Assembly (NCBI RefSeq): GCF_046036945.1
Contig: NZ_JBJQOQ010000002.1
Coordinates: 248,001-312,000, forward strand
DNA: 64,000 bases
Source of the DNA: Brevibacillus_C sp046036945
GTDB lineage: Bacteria; Bacillota; Bacilli; Brevibacillales; Brevibacillaceae
Direction of reading: 5' to 3'
The position numbers were made by a program, and so were the translations under genes. Position 1 is the stretch's first letter. The number at the start of each line of letters is the position of its first letter. Below are positions 7,958-17,640 of the stretch, piece after piece. The notes below the pieces were generated by a model. The model was not told where the DNA came from. It ran no database searches and was given only the letters and a program-made list of their open reading frames with translations.

Positions 7958-8665
7958 ATGAAGAAGGCGGCCGGGCGGATTTTCTTGCTGATGCTGCTCG
8001 CTGTACTCTTCGGCGGTATCCAGGGACCTCTCGTCAGCGCCGCCGCCGGCAGCGGTTTTATCCGCAGCGTGACACCTGACTGGGGGGCGGCGGACATCAG
8101 TCCGTACGTCTCCATAGAGGTGGCCCTGGATACCGCGGTCCCGGAAGACGTGCTGCGCGATTACGTCTCGCTCCTGGATCCTGCCGGGAAACCGGTAAGC
8201 GGTGTACGGATCACCCGGGGGAGCGGGACGAGCTTCTATGTAGATGCCGATGTGCCGCTCGTGTCAGGGCAAACGTATCGGCTGATGTACATGGATGTGG
8301 TGCCGCTGACGCAGTTTACGACAGCGTCCCGTCCGCAGGTGTCACTTGCGGGATATGCGCAAAAGTACGATTCGATGCGAGATGTTCCGCTAAACAAAAC
8401 GTTTGAGATCGGCTTTACCCAGCCAATGCTTCCTGAGAGCGTCTCGCCGGATACCATCTGGATCGAAGATGACCGCGGCGGCAGAGTGGATGTGAAGGTG
8501 TCGCTTTCCGCCGACAAGCAGGCAGCAAGCATTGCTCCGGTTGCTGATTTCTCGTCGGGCCGGATGTATTTTCTCAAGGTGTCTGGCGGTGTTCGTTCAG
8601 AGCAGGGAGTCGGTTTGGGCACCCCGACGGTTCTGCCGTTTCGCACCGTTCATCAGCAGCAATAA
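7958..8665 (+). CDS. Secreted protein with two SbsA-type Ig-like domains
   Basis: This 235-residue protein has a signal peptide (MKKAAGRIF..., hydrophobic to about residue 28, cleavage likely after SAA). Two Ig-like units follow, of the type found in S-layer and other cell-surface proteins. The second starts near VPLNKTFEIGFTQPM, the usual SbsA-type Ig opening, and includes DTIWIEDDRGG. The start codon lies two bases after the stop of the third SLAP gene and lacks a strong ribosome binding site of its own, so translation is probably coupled. It may be an exported client of the SLAP proteins or a surface accessory protein. Its function is unknown. Confidence 0.7.
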   Translation: MKKAAGRIFLLMLLAVLFGGIQGPLVSAAAGSGFIRSVTPDWGAADISPYVSIEVALDTAVPEDVLRDYVSLLDPAGKPVSGVRITRGSGTSFYVDADVPLVSGQTYRLMYMDVVPLTQFTTASRPQVSLAGYAQKYDSMRDVPLNKTFEIGFTQPMLPESVSPDTIWIEDDRGGRVDVKVSLSADKQAASIAPVADFSSGRMYFLKVSGGVRSEQGVGLGTPTVLPFRTVHQQQ

Positions 8666-8711
8666 AAACTCCTCTGTCAACGAAAATGGCTGACAGAGGA
8701 GTTTTTGTTAT
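8664..8711. terminator. Bidirectional rho-independent terminator
   Basis: A 16-bp perfect inverted repeat (AAAAACTCCTCTGTCA and its complement) encloses an 11-base loop and is flanked by A and T runs. It serves the SLAP operon and may also stop the convergent protease gene. Confidence 0.92.
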
Positions 8712-8774
8712 GAAAAGCTTCTGCTAAAGACGGACTCGACAACTTCTTCGAAAAGGCTTCAATGAAAGCTTTTC

Positions 8775-10220
8775 CTATTGGCTGATTTCGATAACGGTGC
8801 TGCTGTCTGTGAGCAGCCCGGCCATCACCTGAGGCTTGGACAAGAGCTCTGCCCATGTGTACAAGCGGCCATCGGCGCTGCGGACCAGGATTTCTTGGCT
8901 GCTGTAGGCCGTAAGCAGTTGGTGGAAGAGGGCGGGGTCGCTTTTTAGCCTGGTCATCGTATAAGCGCTTGGTTCAGGTGTCGGCGTATGGTCACCCCGC
9001 AGGTTTTGCAGGGCAAGGGCAAAGTCAATCCGTCCGTATCCGCTGTAGATATCCCGGCCAGGGGGACCGATGTCGACGGCGGACTGTTTGATGATCTCTT
9101 CTATTTCACCGCTTGACCGCTCGGGCGCCTGTGACTTTAGCAGGGCCGCCAATGCGGAGACAGCCGCTGTCGCCATCGAGGTGCCGCTCATCGTCTCGTA
9201 GCCGCCGGGAGTCACCTGATCGGGAACGGTGCTGAGGATCTGCATACCGGGTGCGACAACGTCCAGCATGTTTCCGTAATTGGAAAAGCCGGCCGGCTGG
9301 TCATTGGCATCGCTCGCCCCCACGGCAAGCGTCTCGGGGTAAGCAGCGGGGTACTCGACGGCTGCGGCTTGGTTGCCTGCGGCTGCCACAACGATGACAT
9401 CATGGTCTTTGGCGTAGCGAATCGCTTCTCTCTCCGCGCGGGAAGGCTGGTCGTCCCCCAGGCTGAGATTAATCACATCCGCTCCCATCTCAACGGCGTC
9501 GTAAATGGCTTGAATTTCGTTGGCCACTGTGCCGACTCCATCCTTGTCCAGCACTTTTAATGGGAGGATCATGACGTCTGTTTTCCCGGCCAGTCCGGCA
9601 ATCCCGATGCCGTTGTCCGTCCGGGCTGCGATGATGCCGGCGACGTGCGTGCCATGTCCGTTTTCGTCGAGCGGAAGTTTACTTTGGCTGACATAGTCTT
9701 TTCCCTCCAGTATCCGGCCGGCCAGATCTGGATGGGATGGATCTATGCCGGTGTCAATGACGGCCACGACGACACTCTTGCGGGTAGGCTGCAGCAGACT
9801 CCATGCTTCCGGAACGTGCATCGCAGCCAGCGACCACTGCTTGGGGTAGTAAGGGTCGTTGGGAATAGCGATGCGATTCGACTCGGAGATGTAGATCTTT
9901 TTATTGGGCTCGACGAAGTCAACATCGGGATGAGCAGTCAGTTGCTGCATCATTTGCTCCGCTTCCTGGGTAGACCCTGTTCGCAGCAGGCTAATGTGCG
10001 GCGCGATTGCCGTTTCCTTGGCTGAAACGATGGCAGCGGAAGAGCGTTTTGCCTTCTGCGGTTCTTTCCAGACGACGATCAATTCCCGGTCAGGATCAAG
10101 GGCTGACGCGACTGACCGGGAAGAGTCAAGGGTTTGGCCAAATGCTGACTGACAGAATAGCGATGCGAGCAAAAAGAGTATGACAATGGCTGTCAGTCTG
10201 CGGATATGGGATCGGGGCAT
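8775..10220 (-). CDS. Secreted subtilisin-family serine protease (S8) with C-terminal extension
   Basis: This 481-residue preproprotein has a signal peptide (residues ~8-28, cut near AFGQ), an inhibitor-like propeptide (to about residue 120) and an S8 catalytic domain. The catalytic triad is visible: Asp in VIDTGID, His in GHGTHVAG and Ser in SGTSMA. The oxyanion-site Asn is in AAGNQ. A C-terminal segment of about 75 residues beyond the protease core (from TPTPEPSAY) has no recognised domain. The ATG is preceded by GGAGGGA. The gene converges on the SLAP operon and diverges from the secreted protein and second subtilase downstream. It may mature or turn over surface proteins. Confidence 0.92.
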   Translation of the reverse strand: MPRSHIRRLTAIVILFLLASLFCQSAFGQTLDSSRSVASALDPDRELIVVWKEPQKAKRSSAAIVSAKETAIAPHISLLRTGSTQEAEQMMQQLTAHPDVDFVEPNKKIYISESNRIAIPNDPYYPKQWSLAAMHVPEAWSLLQPTRKSVVVAVIDTGIDPSHPDLAGRILEGKDYVSQSKLPLDENGHGTHVAGIIAARTDNGIGIAGLAGKTDVMILPLKVLDKDGVGTVANEIQAIYDAVEMGADVINLSLGDDQPSRAEREAIRYAKDHDVIVVAAAGNQAAAVEYPAAYPETLAVGASDANDQPAGFSNYGNMLDVVAPGMQILSTVPDQVTPGGYETMSGTSMATAAVSALAALLKSQAPERSSGEIEEIIKQSAVDIGPPGRDIYSGYGRIDFALALQNLRGDHTPTPEPSAYTMTRLKSDPALFHQLLTAYSSQEILVRSADGRLYTWAELLSKPQVMAGLLTDSSTVIEISQ

Positions 10221-10347
10221 AAGGGTTGTCCCTCCTAATATGTAGTAGAAAGTATGGCAGATTCATTCTAACAGATCCATTTGCCTATTAATAGGCGATA
10301 GATTTATGATAGACTTGATGGAGGCTATATGGAAAAGGAAGGATGTT

Positions 10348-10740
10348 ATGGTGCCTCGAATTCGATTGCTGACTGCATGTTTTGCTGTCATGCTGATATT
10401 GGCCGGCTTGGCAGGGAATGCAGGAGCGGCTGCGGCAGAAGACGGGTTTTACCTGGGCGGCGAGGACCCGGTATACATAACCGCCGACGATTGTATTGAT
10501 CACCTGGACCAGGTTTTGGCGATGATCAATGAACGCGATTTATCGGAGGTCTACTTTGTCCAGGCTGGTCTGATGGCTAATTTCATCGAGATTCTCGACG
10601 CAGGGGGTCTGGGTCAGGCGCTTTACCCGGTACGTCTGGACAGTCTGCAGCCGCGTTATGTTCGTTTTGCGGATGGGAGCACCTTGATCATAGACGGCCG
10701 CTCGACACAAGAGCCGCCGGAGGTGGATTTCATCCGATGA
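10348..10740 (+). CDS. Small secreted protein of unknown function
   Basis: This 130-residue protein has a signal peptide (hydrophobic residues ~7-24, cut near AGAAAAE). The mature part is acidic, contains one cysteine, and carries VDFIR at its end. No family is recognised. The ATG at 10348 is chosen because of the AAGGAAGG just upstream. It lies 43 bases before a subtilase gene on the same strand. The pair may form an operon, so an inhibitor, chaperone or substrate role towards that protease is possible but unsupported by any motif. Confidence 0.65.
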   Translation: MVPRIRLLTACFAVMLILAGLAGNAGAAAAEDGFYLGGEDPVYITADDCIDHLDQVLAMINERDLSEVYFVQAGLMANFIEILDAGGLGQALYPVRLDSLQPRYVRFADGSTLIIDGRSTQEPPEVDFIR

Positions 10741-10783
10741 ATACCTCTTTTCCCGGCAAAGGGAAGGAAGGACGCGTTAACTT

Positions 10784-12805
10784 ATGAATAAGTATTTGGC
10801 TGTACAACAACGGATGGCAGCTTTGTTGATTGGCATCTGCATACTTGCCTCGGGACAGACCGTCGCATGGGCCGCTGTTGAGCCGAATGATCCGTATTAC
10901 AGTAATCAATCTTATCTGACCCAGATCGGCGCCAATAACGCCTGGAGCACGGTCAAGGGAAATACCGACATCAAGATAGCCGTACTGGATTCTGGCGTAG
11001 ATACGAACCATCCCGATCTGGCTCCCAACCTGTTGCCGGGAGTGAATCTGGAGAAACCGGAGCGTCAGATGCAGGACGATTACGGCCACGGCACACAGGT
11101 GATAGGCATCTTGGCGGCCAAGGGAAACAACAAGATCGGTGTCACTGGCGTAATGTGGGATGCCCATGTGATTCCGATAAAGGTTCTGGATAAAAATGGA
11201 AGGTCTGATGTGAAGCTGTTGGCCAAAGGGATCGATCAGGCCGTTGCGATGGGGGCAAAGGTCGTCTTGATGTCGGTGAGCAACCTGTATCATTCTCCAT
11301 TGCTCGAGCAAGCGGTCAAAAACGCGGAAGCAAAAGGGGTGGTATTGGTAGCCGCCGCTGGCAATGAAGGCAGCCGCGTTGGATATCCGGCTGCTTATCC
11401 GACAGTGATCGCAGTAGGGGCAGTGGACCGAAAAAACAACCTTTTGCCGCAGTCCAATATCGGTCCGGAGATCAATATTGTAGCGCCCGGATCCAATATC
11501 TACACGACGAGGGTCGGCGGTAAATACGGTTCGATCAGCGGCACCTCGGCGGCAGCTCCGCAGGTGGCCGCCGCCGCCGCTTTGGTGCTTGCCAGGAACC
11601 CGAAGATGACGCCGCTCGAGGTAAGGCAACTGCTCTATTACACTGCCACCGATCTCGGTCCAAAGGGCTGGGACAAGCAGTACGGGTATGGCCTGTTAAA
11701 TGTCGGGCGTGCCGTGAAGACAAAATTGCCCGCTGACATTAACGGGCCGAACAACACCCAGGCCACCGCGACTGCGTTTCCCATCGAATCCCAGGTGCGA
11801 GGGGAGCTCAGTTCCAATAATCCGATTAGATGGTTTTACACGGACATCCCCTATGATGGCAAATTGGTTTTTACGACAAAAGTAACGCCAAGCTCCGGAT
11901 CGGCTATTGCAGCAACTTTTTATCGCAATGGCGATTCACCCGTTACTTACTATGTAGGCGGAGGCAAGACCCTGACCGTGCCGGTGAAGTCCGGCAAGCT
12001 CTACTTTAAATTGGAACGGGGGAGCGGGGCCGGAACTTACTCATACGTATTCGAAAGCAAATTCATGATCAATCCGGACAAGTATGAGCCAAACGACGAT
12101 CAACAAACGGCACGGCCGCTGCCGCCCGGCAACCACATCACAATCGTGGGGAATTTTGACAAACCGGGGGATTATGATTGGTTTTCCTATTACGTACGCG
12201 AACAAGGGAAGCTAAATATCACGGTTTCTGTCGATACCAAACGAATCGATCCCGTCGTCTACGTAGTCAAGCAAGGAAGGCCCGATCAAAAGTTTGACAA
12301 TGGTACCGCCGCCGACCCGACGGAGCGGATCAGTATGGAGGTTTCACCTGGCAAATACTATTTTCGCGTGAGTGACTATTGGAACAATGCTGTGAACGGC
12401 GAATACATATTCGACCTCTCCTACTTGCCGGAACGGCGGGATTACAACGAACCGAACGACACGCCGCAGTTGGCGACCAAACTGGGCAGCGGCACCTTGA
12501 TGACCGGGACGCTTCCGTCGAAAAACGATCAGGATTGGTTCCAATTTGAAGTGGCCAAAGATTCACTGGTGACGATTGACGCGCCGCAGGTCCCGGTAAC
12601 CTGGGGACTGCACATGGTGCTGTACGATGAGAAGCTGAAGACGATCATATCGGTCCCGGATGTGGCGGAACAGGCCGCCAAGGGGGGGCATATCACCCAG
12701 CTCAAATTGGCCAAGGGTACTTACTATATCCTTCTGACCAGCACCAATCCATTTAAATACGATACCTACCGATTGACAGTCGACCGCGAGCCGATAGGCA
12801 AATGA
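10784..12805 (+). CDS. Secreted subtilase (S8) with C-terminal PPC-type domains
   Basis: This 673-residue protein has a signal peptide (residues ~12-31), then almost immediately an S8 domain (from EPNDPYYSNQ). There is no long propeptide, unlike the other subtilase nearby. Catalytic residues are Asp in VLDSGVD, His in GHGTQV and Ser in SGTSAAAPQ; AAAGNEG contains the oxyanion Asn. After residue ~320 come repeated beta-rich domains, two of which open with YEPNDD and YNEPNDT, typical of bacterial pre-peptidase C-terminal (PPC) domains. It is probably extracellular. The ATG follows GGAAGGAAGGAC. Confidence 0.9.
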   Translation: MNKYLAVQQRMAALLIGICILASGQTVAWAAVEPNDPYYSNQSYLTQIGANNAWSTVKGNTDIKIAVLDSGVDTNHPDLAPNLLPGVNLEKPERQMQDDYGHGTQVIGILAAKGNNKIGVTGVMWDAHVIPIKVLDKNGRSDVKLLAKGIDQAVAMGAKVVLMSVSNLYHSPLLEQAVKNAEAKGVVLVAAAGNEGSRVGYPAAYPTVIAVGAVDRKNNLLPQSNIGPEINIVAPGSNIYTTRVGGKYGSISGTSAAAPQVAAAAALVLARNPKMTPLEVRQLLYYTATDLGPKGWDKQYGYGLLNVGRAVKTKLPADINGPNNTQATATAFPIESQVRGELSSNNPIRWFYTDIPYDGKLVFTTKVTPSSGSAIAATFYRNGDSPVTYYVGGGKTLTVPVKSGKLYFKLERGSGAGTYSYVFESKFMINPDKYEPNDDQQTARPLPPGNHITIVGNFDKPGDYDWFSYYVREQGKLNITVSVDTKRIDPVVYVVKQGRPDQKFDNGTAADPTERISMEVSPGKYYFRVSDYWNNAVNGEYIFDLSYLPERRDYNEPNDTPQLATKLGSGTLMTGTLPSKNDQDWFQFEVAKDSLVTIDAPQVPVTWGLHMVLYDEKLKTIISVPDVAEQAAKGGHITQLKLAKGTYYILLTSTNPFKYDTYRLTVDREPIGK

Positions 12806-12923
12806 CCCGGTCATGCTTCAGGCAGTGCTTTTTCTGACAGGAAGAGGTTTGAAATACAGATAAGCGGGACGCCGTTTGGAAGGGGCGTTCGAAACGGAAA
12901 CACCTTTAGGGAGGAGATCAGCA

Positions 12924-13412
12924 ATGAAAAACGTACGTACCAGTTTAACAGCGGGAATTCTCATCGGCGGGATGATTTTTGCCAGCCAGGCCTGGGCGGA
13001 TGTAGCCGGGGCCCCTGGCTCGGCAGACGATCCTGTCGTGACGAAGAGCTATGTCGATCAGAAAATCCGCGAAGCGCTCGGCGGAGCTGCACCTGTCGGT
13101 GGTGGGGAGACCAACAGCGGGGGAACGGCAGCCACAGGTTTACAAGTAGTGGAACTGCCGCCTGGCAAGATCCTGTACGGCTTTGAAGGAACGGAATTCA
13201 TCGTTCGAACCGGAGATGTTCTTTCGGTAGCAGGGGTAAACGGAGACGGACTTACAGATATTACCGCGGGTGCCGATTTGCGGGCGGGGGATCCGGTCGA
13301 GCGCAATCACTTGCTTTTGATCGCCCGTTCCGATTCGCGAGGGCTGCAGATTGTCCCGGGATCTAAAGTGAAAACCTACGTGATCGTCCGCGGCAAATAC
13401 GAATTAAAATAA
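12924..13412 (+). CDS. Secreted or membrane-associated protein of unknown function
   Basis: This 162-residue protein has a signal peptide (MKNVRTSLTAG..., cut near SQAWA). A short segment DPVVTKSYVDQKI, seen in many secreted Bacillales proteins, is followed by a Gly/Ala linker. A predicted beta-rich domain of about 90 residues contains GFEGTEFIVRTGD and LLIARSDSRG. The ATG at 12924 is preceded by GGAGGAGATC. The function is unknown. It is separated by 118 bases from the upstream protease gene and lies just before the metK riboswitch promoter. Confidence 0.68.
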   Translation: MKNVRTSLTAGILIGGMIFASQAWADVAGAPGSADDPVVTKSYVDQKIREALGGAAPVGGGETNSGGTAATGLQVVELPPGKILYGFEGTEFIVRTGDVLSVAGVNGDGLTDITAGADLRAGDPVERNHLLLIARSDSRGLQIVPGSKVKTYVIVRGKYELK

Positions 13413-13430
13413 CAGCCAGGCACTTATGGA

Positions 13431-13459
13431 TTGACACGTATGAGAAAAATGTTTATTCT
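13431..13459 (+). promoter_or_regulatory. Sigma-A promoter of metK
   Basis: A perfect TTGACA and TATTCT are separated by 17 bases, about 18 bases upstream of the riboswitch aptamer. This is an excellent vegetative promoter match. Confidence 0.85.
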
Positions 13460-13476
13460 ATTAGGCGAAAGGGATA

Positions 13477-13600
13477 CTCTTATCCAGAGTAGGTGGAGGG
13501 ACTGGCCCGATGAAACCCGGCAACCGTCATGCGCGGTGCTAACCAGCAGAGTGGTTACCCATTCTGGCCGATAAGAGGTTAGGGAACGCAAACAAAGAGC
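13477..13600 (+). promoter_or_regulatory. SAM-I (S-box) riboswitch aptamer upstream of metK
   Basis: The region has the conserved S-box core: a P1 helix formed by CTCTTAT (13477-13483) and ATAAGAG (13571-13577), GGTGGAGGGACTGGCCC, GATGAAACCCGGCAACC, and the GGTGCTAACCAGCAG segment. It binds S-adenosylmethionine in the known family. When SAM is high, the P1 helix is stabilised and the downstream terminator forms, lowering metK expression. Confidence 0.95.
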
Positions 13601-13637
13601 ACCTTTTCCTCCATATACGGGAAAAGGTTTATTTTTT
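13601..13637 (+). terminator. Expression-platform terminator of the SAM-I riboswitch
   Basis: ACCTTTTCC / GGAAAAGGT form a 9-bp stem followed by a T-rich tract, placed between the aptamer and the metK start codon as expected for transcription attenuation. Confidence 0.88.
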
Positions 13638-13703
13638 GTCGTGATAGAAACCCGACTCGGCTACCAAAACTATATCTGTATGGAGACAAAAGGAGGAAGG
13701 CTC

Positions 13704-14915
<1,212 letters not shown>

Positions 14916-14936
14916 TAATCTGTATCCACAAGAGGA

Positions 14937-14967
14937 AACGCCTGGCAAAAGCCGGGCGTTATTTTTG
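14937..14967 (+). terminator. Rho-independent terminator of metK
   Basis: AACGCCTGGC / GCCGGGCGTT form a 10-bp stem with one G-T wobble and an AAAA loop, followed by ATTTTTG. Confidence 0.85.
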
Positions 14968-15317
14968 TTATATGGGGAAAATCCCCTTGGCATATGGAAA
15001 ATCCATCCTGCGATGGATGCCAATGTATTAAAGGGTTTCTCAGGTTTATGTCGAAAAAGTAACGGTAATCATCTATGCCATTTTCCTTGATTCTGCGATT
15101 TTATGTTACCATTAGTTATACGAGTTATTTTTTGTTACCAGAGAAAAGCAAAAAACTATACAATTTCTGCACAATTTTTGCAACCTTTTTCCCCTGTTTT
15201 ACCGTCTAAAATACCGTAGGCAAAATGATCTAGTATTTTTGATCGACAGGTGTGCACAGAGCAGTTTAAACTTCCCCGAAAACTGGGTATAGAAAGCATT
15301 GTAAGATGAGGTAACCA
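14968..15317. other. Intergenic region between metK terminator and degS
   Basis: About 350 AT-rich bases hold no convincing gene. A nested hairpin sits at 14987-15023: an outer TTGGCAT/ATGCCAA pairing and an inner ATCCATC/GATGGAT stem with a 4-base loop. The degS promoter should lie here, but I could not single out a convincing -35/-10 pair. The DegS ribosome binding site (GATGAGG) is at the right end. Confidence 0.5.
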
Positions 15318-16463
15318 ATGGATATAGACATCAGCCTCCTGGATGGAGTCATTAAAAAAACAATTCAAACGGTTGAGTCAAGCCAAGAGCAGATCTTTGA
15401 GATTGCGGAAAGCGCCCGGCGAGAGAGGAGCGCCGTTCAAAACGAGATCGCAGAGGTACGCCAACAAGTGTACGCTGTCGTCGATCTGGTCGATACTCTT
15501 GACCTGAAATACCGCAAGTCCCGTGCCATGCTGGCGATGGTGAGCCGTAATTTTCACAGTTATACCGAAGAGCACATTCACCAGGTCTATAAAGAAACCA
15601 ATGATCTGCAGGTCGAATTGTCACTTGGTCGGGAGAGGGAAGCGACTCTGCGCCAGCGCCGCGATGAATTGGAGCGGCGGCTGCAAAATCTCGAAGCGAC
15701 CATCGCCAAAGCTGAACAGTTAATGACACAGATTGGCGTTGTCTTGGGTTACCTAACCGGCGATTTTAGCAAGGTAGGGGAAGCGCTGGAAACAGCAAAA
15801 CAGCATCAACAAATGGGGCTTCAGATCATTCAGGCGCAGGAGGAAGAACGAAAGCGGGTGGCCCGCGAGATTCACGATGGCCCGGCCCAATCGATGGCCA
15901 ACGTAGCCTTGAGGATGGACATAGCCGAGAAGATGTTAAAAAATGAACAAATCCAACAGGCTTTAGGGGAACTTCAAGAGTTGAAAGAGATGGTGCGACT
16001 CAGCTTGGCAGATGTCCGCCGGATCATTTTTGACTTGCGCCCGATGGCGCTGGACGATCTGGGATTGATTCCGACATTGCAAAAGTACGTACAGACCTTC
16101 GAGGAACGGACCGGTACCACCGCCGAGCTCGTGATATTCGGGCGGGAACAGGACATCGACGATGCCTTTAAAACGCCGTTGTTCCGCCTCGTCCAGGAAT
16201 GCCTCAACAACGTGGCCAAACACGCAAAGGCAAAGGTCGTCCATGTAAAACTGGAACTGCAGCACGATAACGTATCGCTTGTCGTAAAAGACGACGGAGT
16301 CGGATTTGATGTAGTCGAGCGCCGCAATCAGTCTTTCGGACTGATGGGAATGAAGGAAAGAGTGCAGCTTTTGAATGGTACCATGGAGGTTGCTTCGGCA
16401 CCGCTAAAAGGAACAAAGGTGATGTTTCAAATTCCGCTGAAGGCCAAAATGCAGCAAAGCTAA
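15318..16463 (+). CDS. degS: Sensor histidine kinase DegS
   Basis: This 381-residue cytoplasmic kinase has an N-terminal coiled-coil sensor region (residues ~1-165), a HisKA_3 dimerisation domain with phospho-acceptor H186 in REIHDGPAQ, and a HATPase domain. The ATPase domain shows the N box QECLNNVAKHA, the G1 box DDGVGFD and the G2 box GLMGMKERV. No membrane segment is seen, as in B. subtilis DegS. It phosphorylates DegU, encoded 16 bases downstream, and in Bacillus the pair controls secreted proteases, motility and competence. Both targets have relatives in this window. Confidence 0.95.
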   Translation: MDIDISLLDGVIKKTIQTVESSQEQIFEIAESARRERSAVQNEIAEVRQQVYAVVDLVDTLDLKYRKSRAMLAMVSRNFHSYTEEHIHQVYKETNDLQVELSLGREREATLRQRRDELERRLQNLEATIAKAEQLMTQIGVVLGYLTGDFSKVGEALETAKQHQQMGLQIIQAQEEERKRVAREIHDGPAQSMANVALRMDIAEKMLKNEQIQQALGELQELKEMVRLSLADVRRIIFDLRPMALDDLGLIPTLQKYVQTFEERTGTTAELVIFGREQDIDDAFKTPLFRLVQECLNNVAKHAKAKVVHVKLELQHDNVSLVVKDDGVGFDVVERRNQSFGLMGMKERVQLLNGTMEVASAPLKGTKVMFQIPLKAKMQQS

Positions 16464-16479
16464 AGGAGGCAGGAGAGGG

Positions 16480-17187
16480 ATGCAGAAACAATTAGAAGAG
16501 ATAAGTATTGTACTGGTAGATGACCATAAATTGTTTCGAGAAGGGGTTAAGCGCATTCTGGAAATGGAGGGCGGCTTTAAGGTAGTCGGAGAGGGATCCG
16601 ACGGCGAAGAGGCCACATACCTGGTAGAAGAGCATAAACCGGATGTCGTTTTGCTGGATATCAATATGCCCAATATAAACGGCGTATCGGCTGCCGAGAA
16701 CGTCATCGAATCAAACCCGCAAACGCGTATCATCATTTTGTCTATCCACGACGACGAAGGGTACGTGTTCAGAACGCTGCGCACCGGTGCATCCGGGTAT
16801 TTGTTAAAAGAGATGGAAGCGGAGGATCTGGTCGAAGCAGTCCGCGTTGTCGCCCGCGGCGGGTCATACATACACCCGAAAGTAACAGGCAAGTTAATTG
16901 ACGAGTTTCGGCGTTTGAGCGTACAAGAGGAAGCAGTCGGCCGTCCGCTGACGATGGAAAATACGCCTGTCTTGGATGCTCGCGTCATAGAGTCACTGAC
17001 GCGTCGTGAGCGCGAAGTGCTGCAGCTGATGGCAGAAGGAAAGAGCAACCGCGCGATCGGGGAGTTTTTATACATCAGTGAAAAGACGGTAAAAAACCAC
17101 GTGAGCAGTATTTTGCAGAAATTGGGCGTGCAGGACCGCACCCAAGCCGTGGTCATTTGCATCAAAAACGGCTGGGTAAAAGTGTAA
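16480..17187 (+). CDS. degU: Response regulator DegU
   Basis: This 235-residue NarL/FixJ-type regulator has a receiver domain with the acidic pair DD in LVDDHKLF, phospho-acceptor D60 in PDVVLLDINMP and the conserved K in YLLKEM. The LuxR-type helix-turn-helix (about residues 172-232) includes LTRREREVLQLMAEG and SEKTVKNHVSSILQKL. It is encoded with its cognate kinase DegS, behind a strong AAAGGAGG site. In B. subtilis DegU controls degradative enzymes, flagellar genes and comK. A similar role for the subtilases and flagellar genes here is plausible but not shown. Confidence 0.96.
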   Translation: MQKQLEEISIVLVDDHKLFREGVKRILEMEGGFKVVGEGSDGEEATYLVEEHKPDVVLLDINMPNINGVSAAENVIESNPQTRIIILSIHDDEGYVFRTLRTGASGYLLKEMEAEDLVEAVRVVARGGSYIHPKVTGKLIDEFRRLSVQEEAVGRPLTMENTPVLDARVIESLTRREREVLQLMAEGKSNRAIGEFLYISEKTVKNHVSSILQKLGVQDRTQAVVICIKNGWVKV

Positions 17188-17249
17188 TGAAAGATTAAAG
17201 TACCTTGGCCAAGCATTGCGGCATACCCTGAGAATAGGAGGGGATGACC

Positions 17250-17618
17250 GTGATCACAAGTATGTTGGTGTGGTTGTTGGCGGCGTATGGCTGCGCCTCT
17301 CTATTGGTGGCCTTGTTAGAGCGTATATCCTTTGAGTCTTTGGTTCGCGCCAGTGAGCCCTTTACTCATTATAAGGTTCTGCTGTATAACTCGGATCATT
17401 CCTTGGAAGGAGTCATTCGCAGGCTGATTTGGTCATCGATTCGATACGGGCAGCCGATCAGGATTTCATTTGTCGATTTTGGCTCCACTGACGATACAAT
17501 GAAAATAGCCACAACCTTTGAACGGAATTACGAATATCTCGTTGAGGAAAGTGAACGGGATAAAACCAATACGATATTGATCGATCTTCGCAGACCAACC
17601 GAGCAGGAGAGCATGTAG
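17250..17618 (+). CDS. Small membrane-anchored protein of unknown function
   Basis: This 122-residue protein has one N-terminal membrane segment (about residues 3-22) and a cytoplasmic part. The cytoplasmic part contains KVLLYNSDHSLEG and SFVDFGSTDDT, which faintly recalls the start of a GT-A glycosyltransferase fold, but it is far too short to be an enzyme of that type. The GTG at 17250 is preferred over the ATG at 17244 because the AGGAGG site is eight bases upstream of the former and only two from the latter. It occupies the place between degU and comFA where B. subtilis has degV. Its function is unknown. Confidence 0.65.
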   Translation: MITSMLVWLLAAYGCASLLVALLERISFESLVRASEPFTHYKVLLYNSDHSLEGVIRRLIWSSIRYGQPIRISFVDFGSTDDTMKIATTFERNYEYLVEESERDKTNTILIDLRRPTEQESM

Positions 17619-17640
17619 CTCTCCTTTCTTCGGTTTTTTT
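17597..17640. terminator. Rho-independent terminator between convergent genes
   Basis: AGGAGAGC / GCTCTCCT around the stop codon is extended by outer AACCGA / TCGGTT, with a T run following. It probably ends the degS-degU transcription unit. Confidence 0.75.
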
